NCBI RefSeq assembly: GCF_008001015.1
Contig: NZ_CP042862.1
Coordinates: 248,001 to 312,000 of the forward strand
Source: Serinicoccus profundi
Lineage (GTDB): Bacteria > Actinomycetota > Actinomycetes > Actinomycetales > Dermatophilaceae
Reading direction: 5' to 3'
Length of the DNA: 64,000 nt
Shown: piece after piece, positions 27,084 to 34,010 of the stretch
How the letters are laid out: each line of letters starts with the position of its first letter
How positions within the stretch are numbered: the stretch's first letter is position 1
Program-made: the position numbers and the translations under genes
The notes under the pieces: model-generated
What the model saw: only the letters and a program-made list of their open reading frames with translations
What the model was told of the DNA's origin: nothing
The model's database searches: none

Positions 27084-28488
27084 CGCGACTCTCCTGACGG
27101 GTGAAGATCGCCATCTGGGTCGGGGCGCCGAGCGTCTCGTCGACCTCTCCGATGCCGCGACGCTCCACCGTGTAGCCATGAGTCTCGGCGACGCGCTCGG
27201 ACCAGTCGGTGAACTCCGAGCGGCTCCACTCGAACCGGTGGTCAGGGTGCCGCATCCCCACCAACCCTTCGTAGAGGACGTTGTAGTCGCTGTTCGGGGT
27301 CGTCACGACGACAAGGCCTGGCCGTGCTGCGCCCCACACGACACGTTCCAGCGCGCCCAGCCGCGAGGGGTCGACGTGCTCGACGACCTCCATCAGGACA
27401 GCCGCATCGAACCCGGCGAACCGGTCGTCCTCGTAGGTCAGGGCGCTCTGGAACACCTGTATGCGTTCGGCCTGTCGCTCGCTCATCTGCTCCAGTCGCA
27501 GACGCGCGGCGGCATGGTGCAGAGACCGTGTCGACACGTCCGACCCGGCGACCCGGGTGAAGGCCCCGGTCTTCATGAGTCGGTCCAGGAACTGCCCGGA
27601 GCCGCACCCCAGGTCGATGACCGACTGTGCACCGGCGGCGAGCATGACCTCGAGGACGGCGGCGTGCCGCTGCGCGTTGAGCGGCAGGCGCTTCTCCTCC
27701 GGCTGCCGGACCTCTTCGTCCTCGACCGGGTCCACCACCTCGGCGAGGTCGTCCCCGAGCTCGGCCAGGCGGGCGAGGGCCACCCGCCGTAGGGCGCCGG
27801 CCCTGCCGAGGTAGCGGCGGGTGATGAGATCCCGTTCGGGGTGGGTCGGCAGCCAGCCCTCGCCCGAGTGCATGAGCTTGTCGACCTCGTCCGGGCCCTG
27901 CCAGTAGTGCTTCGACTCATCCAGGACCGGAAGGAGGACGTGCAGCTGGTTGAGTGCGTCGGCCAGACGCACGTCGCCCACGAGACGCAGGCGGACATAC
28001 CTCGAGCTTCCCCACTCAGGGAATGCGTCGTCCAGCGGTATGGGGAGCGCCTCCACGGTCCACCCCAGGGGCTCGAAGAGGCGGTGCGCGATGGGCGGCC
28101 CACCGCGGCACGGCAGCACCGGGATGGTGATCTCCAGCGGGATCGGGCGGTCGGCAACTTCCTGTCGGGAGCCGCCTCGCCCGCTGCGGGCGGTGCTGAA
28201 GACCTTGGCCAACGCGACGGCGAGCAATGAGGACGCCGCATACGGGCGGTCGTTGACGTACTGCGCGAGGCTGAAGTCCGGAGAGTCTTTGCCGCGGGAG
28301 CGTGCCAACCGGACCGGGTCGACGTCCAGCATGAGGGCGACCGTGCACTTGTGGTCATTCGCCTCGGGATAGAAGACCGTGGCGGTGCCGAAGGACTGCT
28401 CGAAATGCTGCACCCGGTCAGGATGCTTGTGCAGGAGGAATCCCAGATCGGTTGCCGGCTGGTGCGTCGTCGCCACGGTCAGGAGCAC
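27076..28488 (-). CDS. hen1: 3'-terminal RNA ribose 2'-O-methyltransferase
   Basis: A 470-residue protein. The N-terminal half starts with the typical L-L-T-V-A-T-T and G-F-L-L-H-K-H-P-D-R-V-Q, the bacterial-specific domain that supports ligation by Pnkp. The C-terminal half (from about 285) is a methyltransferase with D-L-G-C-G-S-G-Q (AdoMet) and M-E-V-V-E-H-V-D, the metal site unique to Hen1. It methylates the 2'-OH of the broken RNA end so that the repaired RNA resists a second cut. The GTG at 28488 is chosen by agreement with the family N-terminus. The gene overlaps pnkp by 8 bases. Confidence 0.95.
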   Translation of the reverse strand: MLLTVATTHQPATDLGFLLHKHPDRVQHFEQSFGTATVFYPEANDHKCTVALMLDVDPVRLARSRGKDSPDFSLAQYVNDRPYAASSLLAVALAKVFSTARSGRGGSRQEVADRPIPLEITIPVLPCRGGPPIAHRLFEPLGWTVEALPIPLDDAFPEWGSSRYVRLRLVGDVRLADALNQLHVLLPVLDESKHYWQGPDEVDKLMHSGEGWLPTHPERDLITRRYLGRAGALRRVALARLAELGDDLAEVVDPVEDEEVRQPEEKRLPLNAQRHAAVLEVMLAAGAQSVIDLGCGSGQFLDRLMKTGAFTRVAGSDVSTRSLHHAAARLRLEQMSERQAERIQVFQSALTYEDDRFAGFDAAVLMEVVEHVDPSRLGALERVVWGAARPGLVVVTTPNSDYNVLYEGLVGMRHPDHRFEWSRSEFTDWSERVAETHGYTVERRGIGEVDETLGAPTQMAIFTRQESRDV

Positions 28489-28588
28489 GTGGCCAGTCTG
28501 CCCGAGAATCGGCCGCACAGGGCGGCTGGCCACGCGGCGGCGGGAAGGGCACCGCTGGGCCACGAGGTCGAGCCAGGGTTGCGGACGT

Positions 28589-28981
28589 TCAGTGCGTCTG
28601 ACCGTGGAGGTGGATGACAGCGTGATGACCGCCGCTGTCGAGCTTGGCGTCGCACGTATGGAGCGGCGCCCCTAGCGCCTCGGCCGTCGCGATGTAGGCC
28701 GCGTCGTAGCTCGTGTACTGATGCCGAAGGCTCCAGATCCGCTCGGCCAACGGCGCCGCTGCCTGTCTGTCGATGACGAAGTCGAAGTGGACGTCGAGAG
28801 CGGCGCCGGCCGCGTGCTCGCCGAGTTTGCGACCCAGCACGAGACCGCGCAGAACTGAGAGGACTTCGACGTCCAAGATATGGGGCGCCGCGACCTCGCC
28901 AGCCAACGCGGCGAGCAGCTTCTCATCGACATCGCGACCCACCAAGGCCTCGACCATGGCCGAGGCGTCGATGACGATCAC
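28589..28981 (-). CDS. vapC: PIN-domain ribonuclease toxin
   Basis: A 130-residue PIN-domain protein. The acidic active site is visible as I-D-A-S near the start, E in D-V-E-V-L-S-V-L, and Y-D-A-A-Y in the C-terminal half; a final Asp is in H-T-C-D-A-K. VapC toxins cut initiator tRNA, other tRNAs or the sarcin-ricin loop, and the target here is unknown. The start overlaps the antitoxin stop by 4 bases. It lies 100 bases upstream of hen1 on the same strand, so transcription could continue into the RNA-repair genes. Confidence 0.92.
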   Translation of the reverse strand: MIVIDASAMVEALVGRDVDEKLLAALAGEVAAPHILDVEVLSVLRGLVLGRKLGEHAAGAALDVHFDFVIDRQAAAPLAERIWSLRHQYTSYDAAYIATAEALGAPLHTCDAKLDSGGHHAVIHLHGQTH

Positions 28982-29205
28982 CGACGCGACTCTCCGAGCG
29001 CCTGGACGATGTCTGCGCCGGTGGGCCCCTCGCTGCGGTCGAGATCGGCTAGTCGTCGGGCCACTTCGGCGTTCGTGGGCCGGGAGGCGATGCGGCGGAG
29101 CTCAGCCACGACATACGCGGACAACGACTTGCCCTCGGCGGCAGCGCGCTCCTTCAGCGTCTCTGCCACGTCAGCGGGCACGTCACGGACGTAGAGCGTC
29201 GTCAT
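28978..29205 (-). CDS. vapB: VapB-like antitoxin, FitA/ribbon-helix-helix type
   Basis: A 75-residue antitoxin. The N-terminus T-T-L-Y-V-R-D-V-P-A-D-V fits the ribbon strand of FitA-type antitoxins, followed by two helices (L-K-E-R-A-A-A-E-G-K-S-L-S-A-Y-V). The C-terminal third should wrap the toxin. It stands first in the pair and overlaps vapC by ATGA. Confidence 0.88.
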   Translation of the reverse strand: MTTLYVRDVPADVAETLKERAAAEGKSLSAYVVAELRRIASRPTNAEVARRLADLDRSEGPTGADIVQALGESRR

Positions 29206-29285
29206 GGGGCCATGCTAGCAATGTGCAAGCGTTGCTGGAGCGCAGGTGGGCGAGCCCTTCCTCAGCGTTGCCTCGTTGTCCTGGG

Positions 29286-29909
29286 TCACGACTGGCGAAT
29301 GACGTCCCATTCATAGAGCTGGCGGTCGCGACCAAGCCGCATGAGCGTGAGAGTGGGCGTGGCAGTAAGAGTGTCACCTTTGTCTGCCAGCACCGGGGAG
29401 AGGGCGTCCACCACATCGCGTGGGTCGCTGACCGAGTTGCAGTAGGCCAGGGTGACGTGAGGCGCAAAGTTGCCCCATCTGCGAGGCCCCAGGGTGCGAT
29501 CGACGGCTTGGCGTTGTGTTCGGTTCAGCTCAGCGAGCCAGGGCGGCGTGGCTGCGGTCAGCATGAACCCCTCATCAACGACGAGAGTCCTGTCGAAGAG
29601 GAGTTCCTTCGAGCCAGCCCCGACCCACGTCTCGAACACGATCTCGGCCACCTCGTCGAGCTCTGCCTTCGTGACCTCGTCGGTGAAACCGACGCCATTC
29701 ATGGTGAGGTGGAGCCCCTCCAGCGGCACGGGGTCAAGGGCCGGAAGAGCATCCAACGCTGGGCGCGTGTCCTCTGCTAGATCGAGAATCGCCGGGGCTT
29801 GCTCCATGGTGAGGTGAAAGGTGTACATGCGACGCCCCACTGCCCAGCCGGGACGCCAGTGCCAATGAGAACGCATCGTGGTCAAACCCTCGGCGATGTC
29901 GATCTGCAT
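29286..29909 (-). CDS. 2'-5' RNA ligase/2H phosphoesterase family protein
   Basis: A 207-residue protein with the two H-x-T motifs of the 2H superfamily: L-H-L-T near residue 66 and P-H-V-T-L-A-Y near 150. Enzymes of this fold open 2',3'-cyclic phosphates or join RNA halves with 2'-5' bonds. The start at 29909 is open; a second ATG at 29876 (M-R-S-H-W-H-W-R-P-G-W) matches related actinobacterial N-termini and may be the true one. No strong ribosome site supports either. The gene precedes vapBC and hen1-pnkp on the same strand, which suggests an RNA-end-processing role, though this is context only. Confidence 0.82.
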   Translation of the reverse strand: MQIDIAEGLTTMRSHWHWRPGWAVGRRMYTFHLTMEQAPAILDLAEDTRPALDALPALDPVPLEGLHLTMNGVGFTDEVTKAELDEVAEIVFETWVGAGSKELLFDRTLVVDEGFMLTAATPPWLAELNRTQRQAVDRTLGPRRWGNFAPHVTLAYCNSVSDPRDVVDALSPVLADKGDTLTATPTLTLMRLGRDRQLYEWDVIRQS

Positions 29910-29923
29910 CCACCCATCATGGA

Positions 29924-30178
29924 TCAGCTCGAGGATGGGTCCAGCGTGTGACTCGGCGTGGTCACGGCCCGCTGCGGTATGCGTCCTGTGTGGCCGAGCA
30001 CTTGCCGCTGGATCTCGCTGACACTCAGAGCCCCAGCGAGGACAACCTCGCCGTCAACGCCCAGGTGATCACCTGGGACGTGCCACGATCGAATCTGCTC
30101 CGCAGTGACTTCTGTGCTGAGCGGACGACCAGCGTGCCGACGAATCGTCTCCTTCAGCGGGTACCTCCGGTCACTCAG
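29924..30178 (-). CDS. Possible 84-residue protein with a CTG start, unassigned
   Basis: An open frame follows the RNase stop in a CTGA overlap, the same geometry as the ATGA and GTGA overlaps nearby. It has no in-frame ATG, GTG or TTG near its beginning, so if real it would need CTG. The translation is of normal composition and includes R-R-H-A-G-R-P and S-W-H-V-P-G-D-H-L. I recognise no family. It could also be the end of a decayed gene. The rest of 29910-30174 holds nothing else that I can support; the forward frame there has no family character. Confidence 0.3.
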   Translation of the reverse strand: MSDRRYPLKETIRRHAGRPLSTEVTAEQIRSWHVPGDHLGVDGEVVLAGALSVSEIQRQVLGHTGRIPQRAVTTPSHTLDPSSS

Positions 30179-30780
30179 GGCGCGAACTCGCAGAAGCTCT
30201 CGTAGTGGTCGTCGGTGTAGTACCAGACCTCGGGGTCCACCTCGCCGCCGCCGGTCACGACCCGCTTGGCGCCACGGTGGTTCAGGCCGGGCGTCTCGAC
30301 GGTGAACTCCTGGTAGTAGCCGCGGGACTCATCCGGCAGGTAGCCCTCGTCGTTGCGGAAGGTCGAGCCGTCCTTGCCTGGGTAGTCGTAGGGTCCGCCG
30401 GCCTCGACGTCGTCGACGACCGGGTCCAGCTCCACGGGGAGGATGCCGTCGGTGCAGGCGTCGATGGCGTCCCAGTCGCGGGTGTCGATCCCGACCGGGC
30501 CGTCACCCGAGCCGTCTGCCGGTCCGGCATCCGAAGGCTCCGGCCCGGACGACGGGGTCGGCTGTGCTTCGCCCGTGTGCTCAGACTCGGCCGGCTCTTC
30601 AGCACTGGAGTCACCCGATGGCTCGTCGTCCAGCGTCGCGAACGTGCCCGTGCTGCTCGGTTCGGCGCCGCCCTCGCTGCCCTGGTCGGTCTGCCGGCCC
30701 GTCTGGCCGAGCATCAACCACAGGACGAGCGCGGCCAGCAGGACCAGCGCCCCGATCGAGACCGGCCGGGAGAGCCTCAT
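30175..30780 (-). CDS. Exported or membrane-anchored guanyl-specific ribonuclease (RNase Sa/barnase family)
   Basis: A 201-residue protein with an N-terminal hydrophobic segment (about 8-26), a 90-residue low-complexity acidic linker rich in Ser, Glu, Pro and Gly, and a C-terminal microbial RNase domain. The match to RNase Sa is clear: G-Y-Y-Q-E-F-T-V (general base Glu), H-R-G-A-K-R-V-V-T-G (both active-site Arg positions) and Y-T-D-D-H-Y (general acid His). It should cut RNA after G outside the membrane. The start overlaps the barstar-like gene by ATGA, so the inhibitor is made first. No lipobox is evident. Confidence 0.85.
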   Translation of the reverse strand: MRLSRPVSIGALVLLAALVLWLMLGQTGRQTDQGSEGGAEPSSTGTFATLDDEPSGDSSAEEPAESEHTGEAQPTPSSGPEPSDAGPADGSGDGPVGIDTRDWDAIDACTDGILPVELDPVVDDVEAGGPYDYPGKDGSTFRNDEGYLPDESRGYYQEFTVETPGLNHRGAKRVVTGGGEVDPEVWYYTDDHYESFCEFAP

Positions 30781-31157
30781 CCCTGCTCGCCCTGCTCGCC
30801 CCGGTCGCCCCGGTCGTCCTCCGGTCCCAGCGCCACGACGGCCAGCGCCTCGGCGTCGTCGAGGATCTCCGACAGGATCCACCAGGCCCGCCCGTCGCTG
30901 GCGGCGAGCGCCCCGGCCTCCCGCCACAGCAGCGCGACGTCACGCCCCTCCCACAGCTCGCGCAGGTCGCGCAGCGCGTCGGCCATCGCATCGAGGTTGC
31001 GCTCCGCCGGAGCGGGCAGCCGCAACGCCTCGGCGAGCTGCGCCTGCGTCTCCCGCAGACCACCGCCGCGCGGCGTCGTCACCTCCGTGACGGCATACCC
31101 CGAGCGAGCGAAGTGCGCCTGCGCGTCCTCGAAGCGCTCCGCGGCGAGGATGATCAC
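30777..31157 (-). CDS. Barstar-like RNase inhibitor
   Basis: A 126-residue protein. The region L-R-L-P-A-P-A-E-R-N-L-D-A-M-A-D-A-L-R-D-L fits the barstar signature (leucine-proline turn followed by N-L-D-A and a helix), then a beta strand and another helix. Barstar proteins block barnase-type RNases inside the cell. The GTG at 31157 overlaps the purB stop (GTGA) and the gene overlaps the RNase start (ATGA), so inhibitor and nuclease are translationally coupled. The C-terminal tail is rich in Gly, Asp and Gln. Membership is inferred from pattern and context; no structure check was possible. Confidence 0.8.
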   Translation of the reverse strand: MIILAAERFEDAQAHFARSGYAVTEVTTPRGGGLRETQAQLAEALRLPAPAERNLDAMADALRDLRELWEGRDVALLWREAGALAASDGRAWWILSEILDDAEALAVVALGPEDDRGDRGEQGEQG

Positions 31158-32632
31158 GCGTCGCCCAGGTGCTCGACGAGCCGCGGCGCGAGGCCGACGT
31201 AGGTCGCCGGGGTGAGCGCGACCAGCCGCTCCTCCTCCTGCTCCGGCAGCCCCAGGCCGCGGACGAACTCGACCAGGTCGGCCTGCCCGATCCGGCGCCC
31301 CCGGGTGAGCTCCTTGAGCCGCTCGTAGGGGTTGGTCATCCCCTCCACGCCGCGGGCCGCGAGCGCCCGCATCACAGACTGGATCGGCTCGGCCAGCACC
31401 TCCCAGTTGGCGTCGAGGTCGGCTGCCATCGCGGCGGGCACGGCATCCAGCCCGGCGAGGCCACGGCTGACGTTGTCGAGAGCCAGCAGGCTGTGCCCCA
31501 GCGCGGTGCCGATGTTGCGCTGCATCGAGGAGTCGGTGAGGTCGCGCTGCAGGCGGCTCGTCACCAGCGTCGAGGCGAGCACGTCGAGCAGCGCGTTGCT
31601 GACCTCCAGGTTGGCCTCGGCGTTCTCGAAGCGGATGGGGTTGACCTTGTGCGGCATCGTGCTCGAGCCGACCGTCCCCTGGCCCCGCACCTGCGCGAAG
31701 TAGCCCATCGAGATGTAGGTCCACATGTCGGTCGCCAGGTTGTGCAGGATCCGGTTGAACCGCGCGACGTCGGCATACAGCTCGGCCTGCCAGTCGTGGC
31801 TCTCGATCTGCGTGGTGAGCGGGTTCCACTCCAGCCCGAGGTGCTCGACGAAGGTGCGGCTCACCCGCTCCCAGTCCGCGCCCGGCACCGCCTCGACGTG
31901 CGCGCCGTAGGTGCCGGTCGCGCCGTTGAGCTTGCCGAGGTATGCCGCACCCTCCACCCTGCGCAGCTGCCGCGTCAGGCGGTGGGTCAGGACGGCGAGC
32001 TCCTTGCCCATGGTCGTCGGCGTCGCCGGCTGGCCGTGGGTGTGGGCGAGCAGCGGCATCTCGGCGAGGTCGCGCGCCATACCGGCCAGCTGGTCGACCA
32101 GGGCCTGGGCCTTCGGCAGCCAGACCTGGGTGATCGCGCCCTGGACCATGAGGGCGTAGGAGGTGTTGTTGACGTCCTCGCTGGTGCAGGCGAAGTGGAC
32201 CAGCTCGGCCAGGGCCTCGGTGCGGGCGGGTGCGACTCCCTCGGTGCCAGCGCTGCTGCCGTCGCTCTCGCCGGCTCCGAGGATCTCCGCGAGCCGGCGG
32301 CGCAGGAAGTACTCGATCGCCTTGACGTCGTGGACCGTCTCGGCCTCGATCGCCCTGAGCTCCTCGATGGTGGCGGCGTCGAAGTCGACGACCAGGTCAC
32401 GCAGCGCTTCCTGCTCGGGCTCGCTCAGCGACGGTGCGCCCTGGACGACCTGCTCGGTGACCAGATGGATGAGCCACTCGACCTCGACGTGCAGGCGGGC
32501 CCGGTTGAGCGCGGCCTCGGAGAGGTGGTCGACCAGGGGAGCCACCGCGCCGCGGTACCGCCCGTCCAGGGCGCCCAGCGCGGGGGCGGGGTCGATCTCG
32601 GCGAGGGGCGTGCGGGCAGCGGGAAGCGGCAT
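31154..32632 (-). CDS. purB: Adenylosuccinate lyase
   Basis: A 492-residue lyase of the fumarase/aspartase superfamily that splits SAICAR and adenylosuccinate in purine synthesis. The signature loop G-S-S-T-M-P-H-K-V-N-P-I-R-F-E-N carries the catalytic Ser region, T-S-E-D-V-N-N and H-T-H-G-Q-P carry the substrate and acid-base residues. It belongs to the E. coli-like type, slightly longer. The ATG at 32632 starts M-P-L-P-A-A; an upstream in-frame start is not supported. Its stop overlaps the barstar-like gene, so purB drives expression of the RNase pair. Confidence 0.96.
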   Translation of the reverse strand: MPLPAARTPLAEIDPAPALGALDGRYRGAVAPLVDHLSEAALNRARLHVEVEWLIHLVTEQVVQGAPSLSEPEQEALRDLVVDFDAATIEELRAIEAETVHDVKAIEYFLRRRLAEILGAGESDGSSAGTEGVAPARTEALAELVHFACTSEDVNNTSYALMVQGAITQVWLPKAQALVDQLAGMARDLAEMPLLAHTHGQPATPTTMGKELAVLTHRLTRQLRRVEGAAYLGKLNGATGTYGAHVEAVPGADWERVSRTFVEHLGLEWNPLTTQIESHDWQAELYADVARFNRILHNLATDMWTYISMGYFAQVRGQGTVGSSTMPHKVNPIRFENAEANLEVSNALLDVLASTLVTSRLQRDLTDSSMQRNIGTALGHSLLALDNVSRGLAGLDAVPAAMAADLDANWEVLAEPIQSVMRALAARGVEGMTNPYERLKELTRGRRIGQADLVEFVRGLGLPEQEEERLVALTPATYVGLAPRLVEHLGDA

Positions 32633-32698
32633 ACGCCCATCTTGGCAGGACGTGCTGAGGACGCCGAAACGATGTGCCATGACACGCGACGGGGCTGC

Positions 32699-32743
32699 GT
32701 CAACGAATTATTGACAGATGCGGGACGTCAACATACTGTTGAC
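32699..32743 (+). promoter_or_regulatory. Leaderless promoter covered by two GTCAAC-N5-GTTGAC operators
   Basis: TTGACA at 32711-32716 and TACTGT at 32734-32739 are separated by 17 bases and end 7 bases before the ATG at 32746. Two operator-like inverted repeats lie 28 bases apart: GTCAAC/ATTGAC at 32699-32715, overlapping the -35, and a perfect GTCAAC/GTTGAC at 32727-32743, covering the -10 and start. A repressor binding here would shut the promoter. Confidence 0.7.
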
Positions 32744-32745
32744 AC

Positions 32746-33036
32746 ATGAACTCCACGCCCGCTGACGCCATGTCCCGCTTCCGCCTCGGCGCCGGATGGG
32801 TCGCGATCGTCCTCGGCTTCGTCACCTTCTGGCTCAGCCGGGTCGTCGACTCAGGCTTCGTCCACGGCTTCTTCCAGGGCGCCACCCTGGCGCTGATGAT
32901 CAGCGGCGCGTACCTGTTCGGCGCAGCGCTGTGGCACCGGCGTAGCCGCGGCCAGACCGAGGACGACCAGCACTGGCTGCCCAGCCGTGACGGTGCCGCC
33001 GACCCGACCGGCCCCGAGACCCGGGACCCGCGGTGA
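32746..33036 (+). CDS. Small membrane protein, two hydrophobic segments
   Basis: A 96-residue protein with two likely membrane helices (about 17-33 and 40-62) joined by a short loop and a charged C-terminal tail ending in a Pro/Asp/Arg-rich stretch. No family recognised. It starts exactly where a strong promoter predicts transcription to begin. Its stop overlaps the GTG of the next gene (GTGA), so the two form an operon. The second gene encodes a helix-turn-helix protein, so this could be a small regulatory pair. Confidence 0.75.
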   Translation: MNSTPADAMSRFRLGAGWVAIVLGFVTFWLSRVVDSGFVHGFFQGATLALMISGAYLFGAALWHRRSRGQTEDDQHWLPSRDGAADPTGPETRDPR

Positions 33037-33641
33037 GCCAGGTGCACCCCGAGGGTGACCTCGCCGCCCAGATCGGGCACATCATCCTCGACGAGGGCCC
33101 CGGTCCGGACGATCGGACGCTGGACGACGACGACCACCTGCGCCTGGTGCGCCGCGCCGCGTTGGCTCATCAGGTCAGCGGTGAGCTGCTGCAGCAGGCG
33201 GTGACCGCAGCCCGGTCCGGCGGTCAGAGCTGGGCCACCCTCGGTCAGGAGCTGGGGTTGAGCAGGCAGGGCGCCCAGCAGCGTTTCGGCGGCTCGGGCC
33301 GACCGGCCAAGGACGAGGACACCGCCAGCGACACCGCCAGCGACGCCGCGGGGATCGGCGCCGGGGAGGCCGAGGAGCGTTGGCTCGGGCCGGTGACCGC
33401 CTTCGACGAGCTCGGCGAGCTGGAGCTGGCCGGGCAGCTGGGCTGGCACACCGTCGAGGCCGGGATGTTCCGGCACCGGATGGTCCGGACGGCGACCCGC
33501 TGGGAGCATTGCAGGGTGGTGTGGAGTCGGCTCACCTCGAGCTACCTCACCGATGGGTGGCAGATCGGTGCCCGCGCGTTCCCGTGGCTCTACCTCGTGC
33601 GGGACACCGGCATACCGGTGGAGGAAGCCGACGCCGGCTGA
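33033..33641 (+). CDS. Helix-turn-helix protein of unknown function
   Basis: A 202-residue protein. Residues about 64-85 carry S-W-A-T-L-G-Q-E-L-G-L-S-R-Q-G-A-Q-Q-R-F, a helix-turn-helix of a type frequent in actinobacterial proteins. An Asp/Ser/Ala-rich linker (about 92-112) leads to a C-terminal region rich in Trp, Arg and aromatic residues (L-A-G-Q-L-G-W-H-T and C-R-V-V-W-S-R) that I do not recognise. It is coupled to the membrane protein upstream. It is a candidate for the repressor that binds the paired operators before the operon, but this is inference. Confidence 0.7.
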   Translation: MSQVHPEGDLAAQIGHIILDEGPGPDDRTLDDDDHLRLVRRAALAHQVSGELLQQAVTAARSGGQSWATLGQELGLSRQGAQQRFGGSGRPAKDEDTASDTASDAAGIGAGEAEERWLGPVTAFDELGELELAGQLGWHTVEAGMFRHRMVRTATRWEHCRVVWSRLTSSYLTDGWQIGARAFPWLYLVRDTGIPVEEADAG

Positions 33642-33661
33642 GGGTCAGGAGGCGGTCGGGG

Positions 33662-34000
33662 TCAGCGCCTCTTGGCGTCCGGGTCGATCTCGTCGGCGTT
33701 GACGTAGTCACCGGTGACGCGGTCGCGGTGCTCACGCGCGATGCGGGTGGCCTCCTCGGCCTCGGTGTGCAGCTTGTCCGCGCGGACCTGCGCCTCCCGG
33801 GCCTTGCCCTGCAGCTCGCGGGCACGGTCCTCGGCCGTCTCGGCATACGACTCCCCGGACTGCGCCTTCTCCCGAAGCCCGGCCGCCTCCTGGCGGGCGG
33901 CGTCGAGCCGCTTCTTGCGGGCGATCATCGCCCACGCGGTCAGCGCTGCGATGACGACGACCGCGATGACGACGATCCAGACGATGGTGGTTTGGTCCAT
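33662..34000 (-). CDS. Membrane-anchored coiled-coil protein
   Basis: A 112-residue protein with one N-terminal membrane segment (about 6-24) and then a long helical, heptad-rich region of Ala, Glu, Arg and Lys (about 27-98). It ends in a basic tail (D-A-K-R-R). The pattern is that of a cytoplasmic coiled coil tethered to the membrane. No family is recognised. It starts at the ATG at 34000, 10 bases from the end of the cydDC reading frame on the same strand, so it may be cotranscribed. Confidence 0.65.
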   Translation of the reverse strand: MDQTTIVWIVVIAVVVIAALTAWAMIARKKRLDAARQEAAGLREKAQSGESYAETAEDRARELQGKAREAQVRADKLHTEAEEATRIAREHRDRVTGDYVNADEIDPDAKRR

Positions 34001-34010
34001 GCCCCGCAAC

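Noticed and set aside
29948-30205. Forward open frame of 85 codons between the 2H gene and RNase
   Set aside because: No family or ribosome site; overlaps the RNase 3' end on the other strand.
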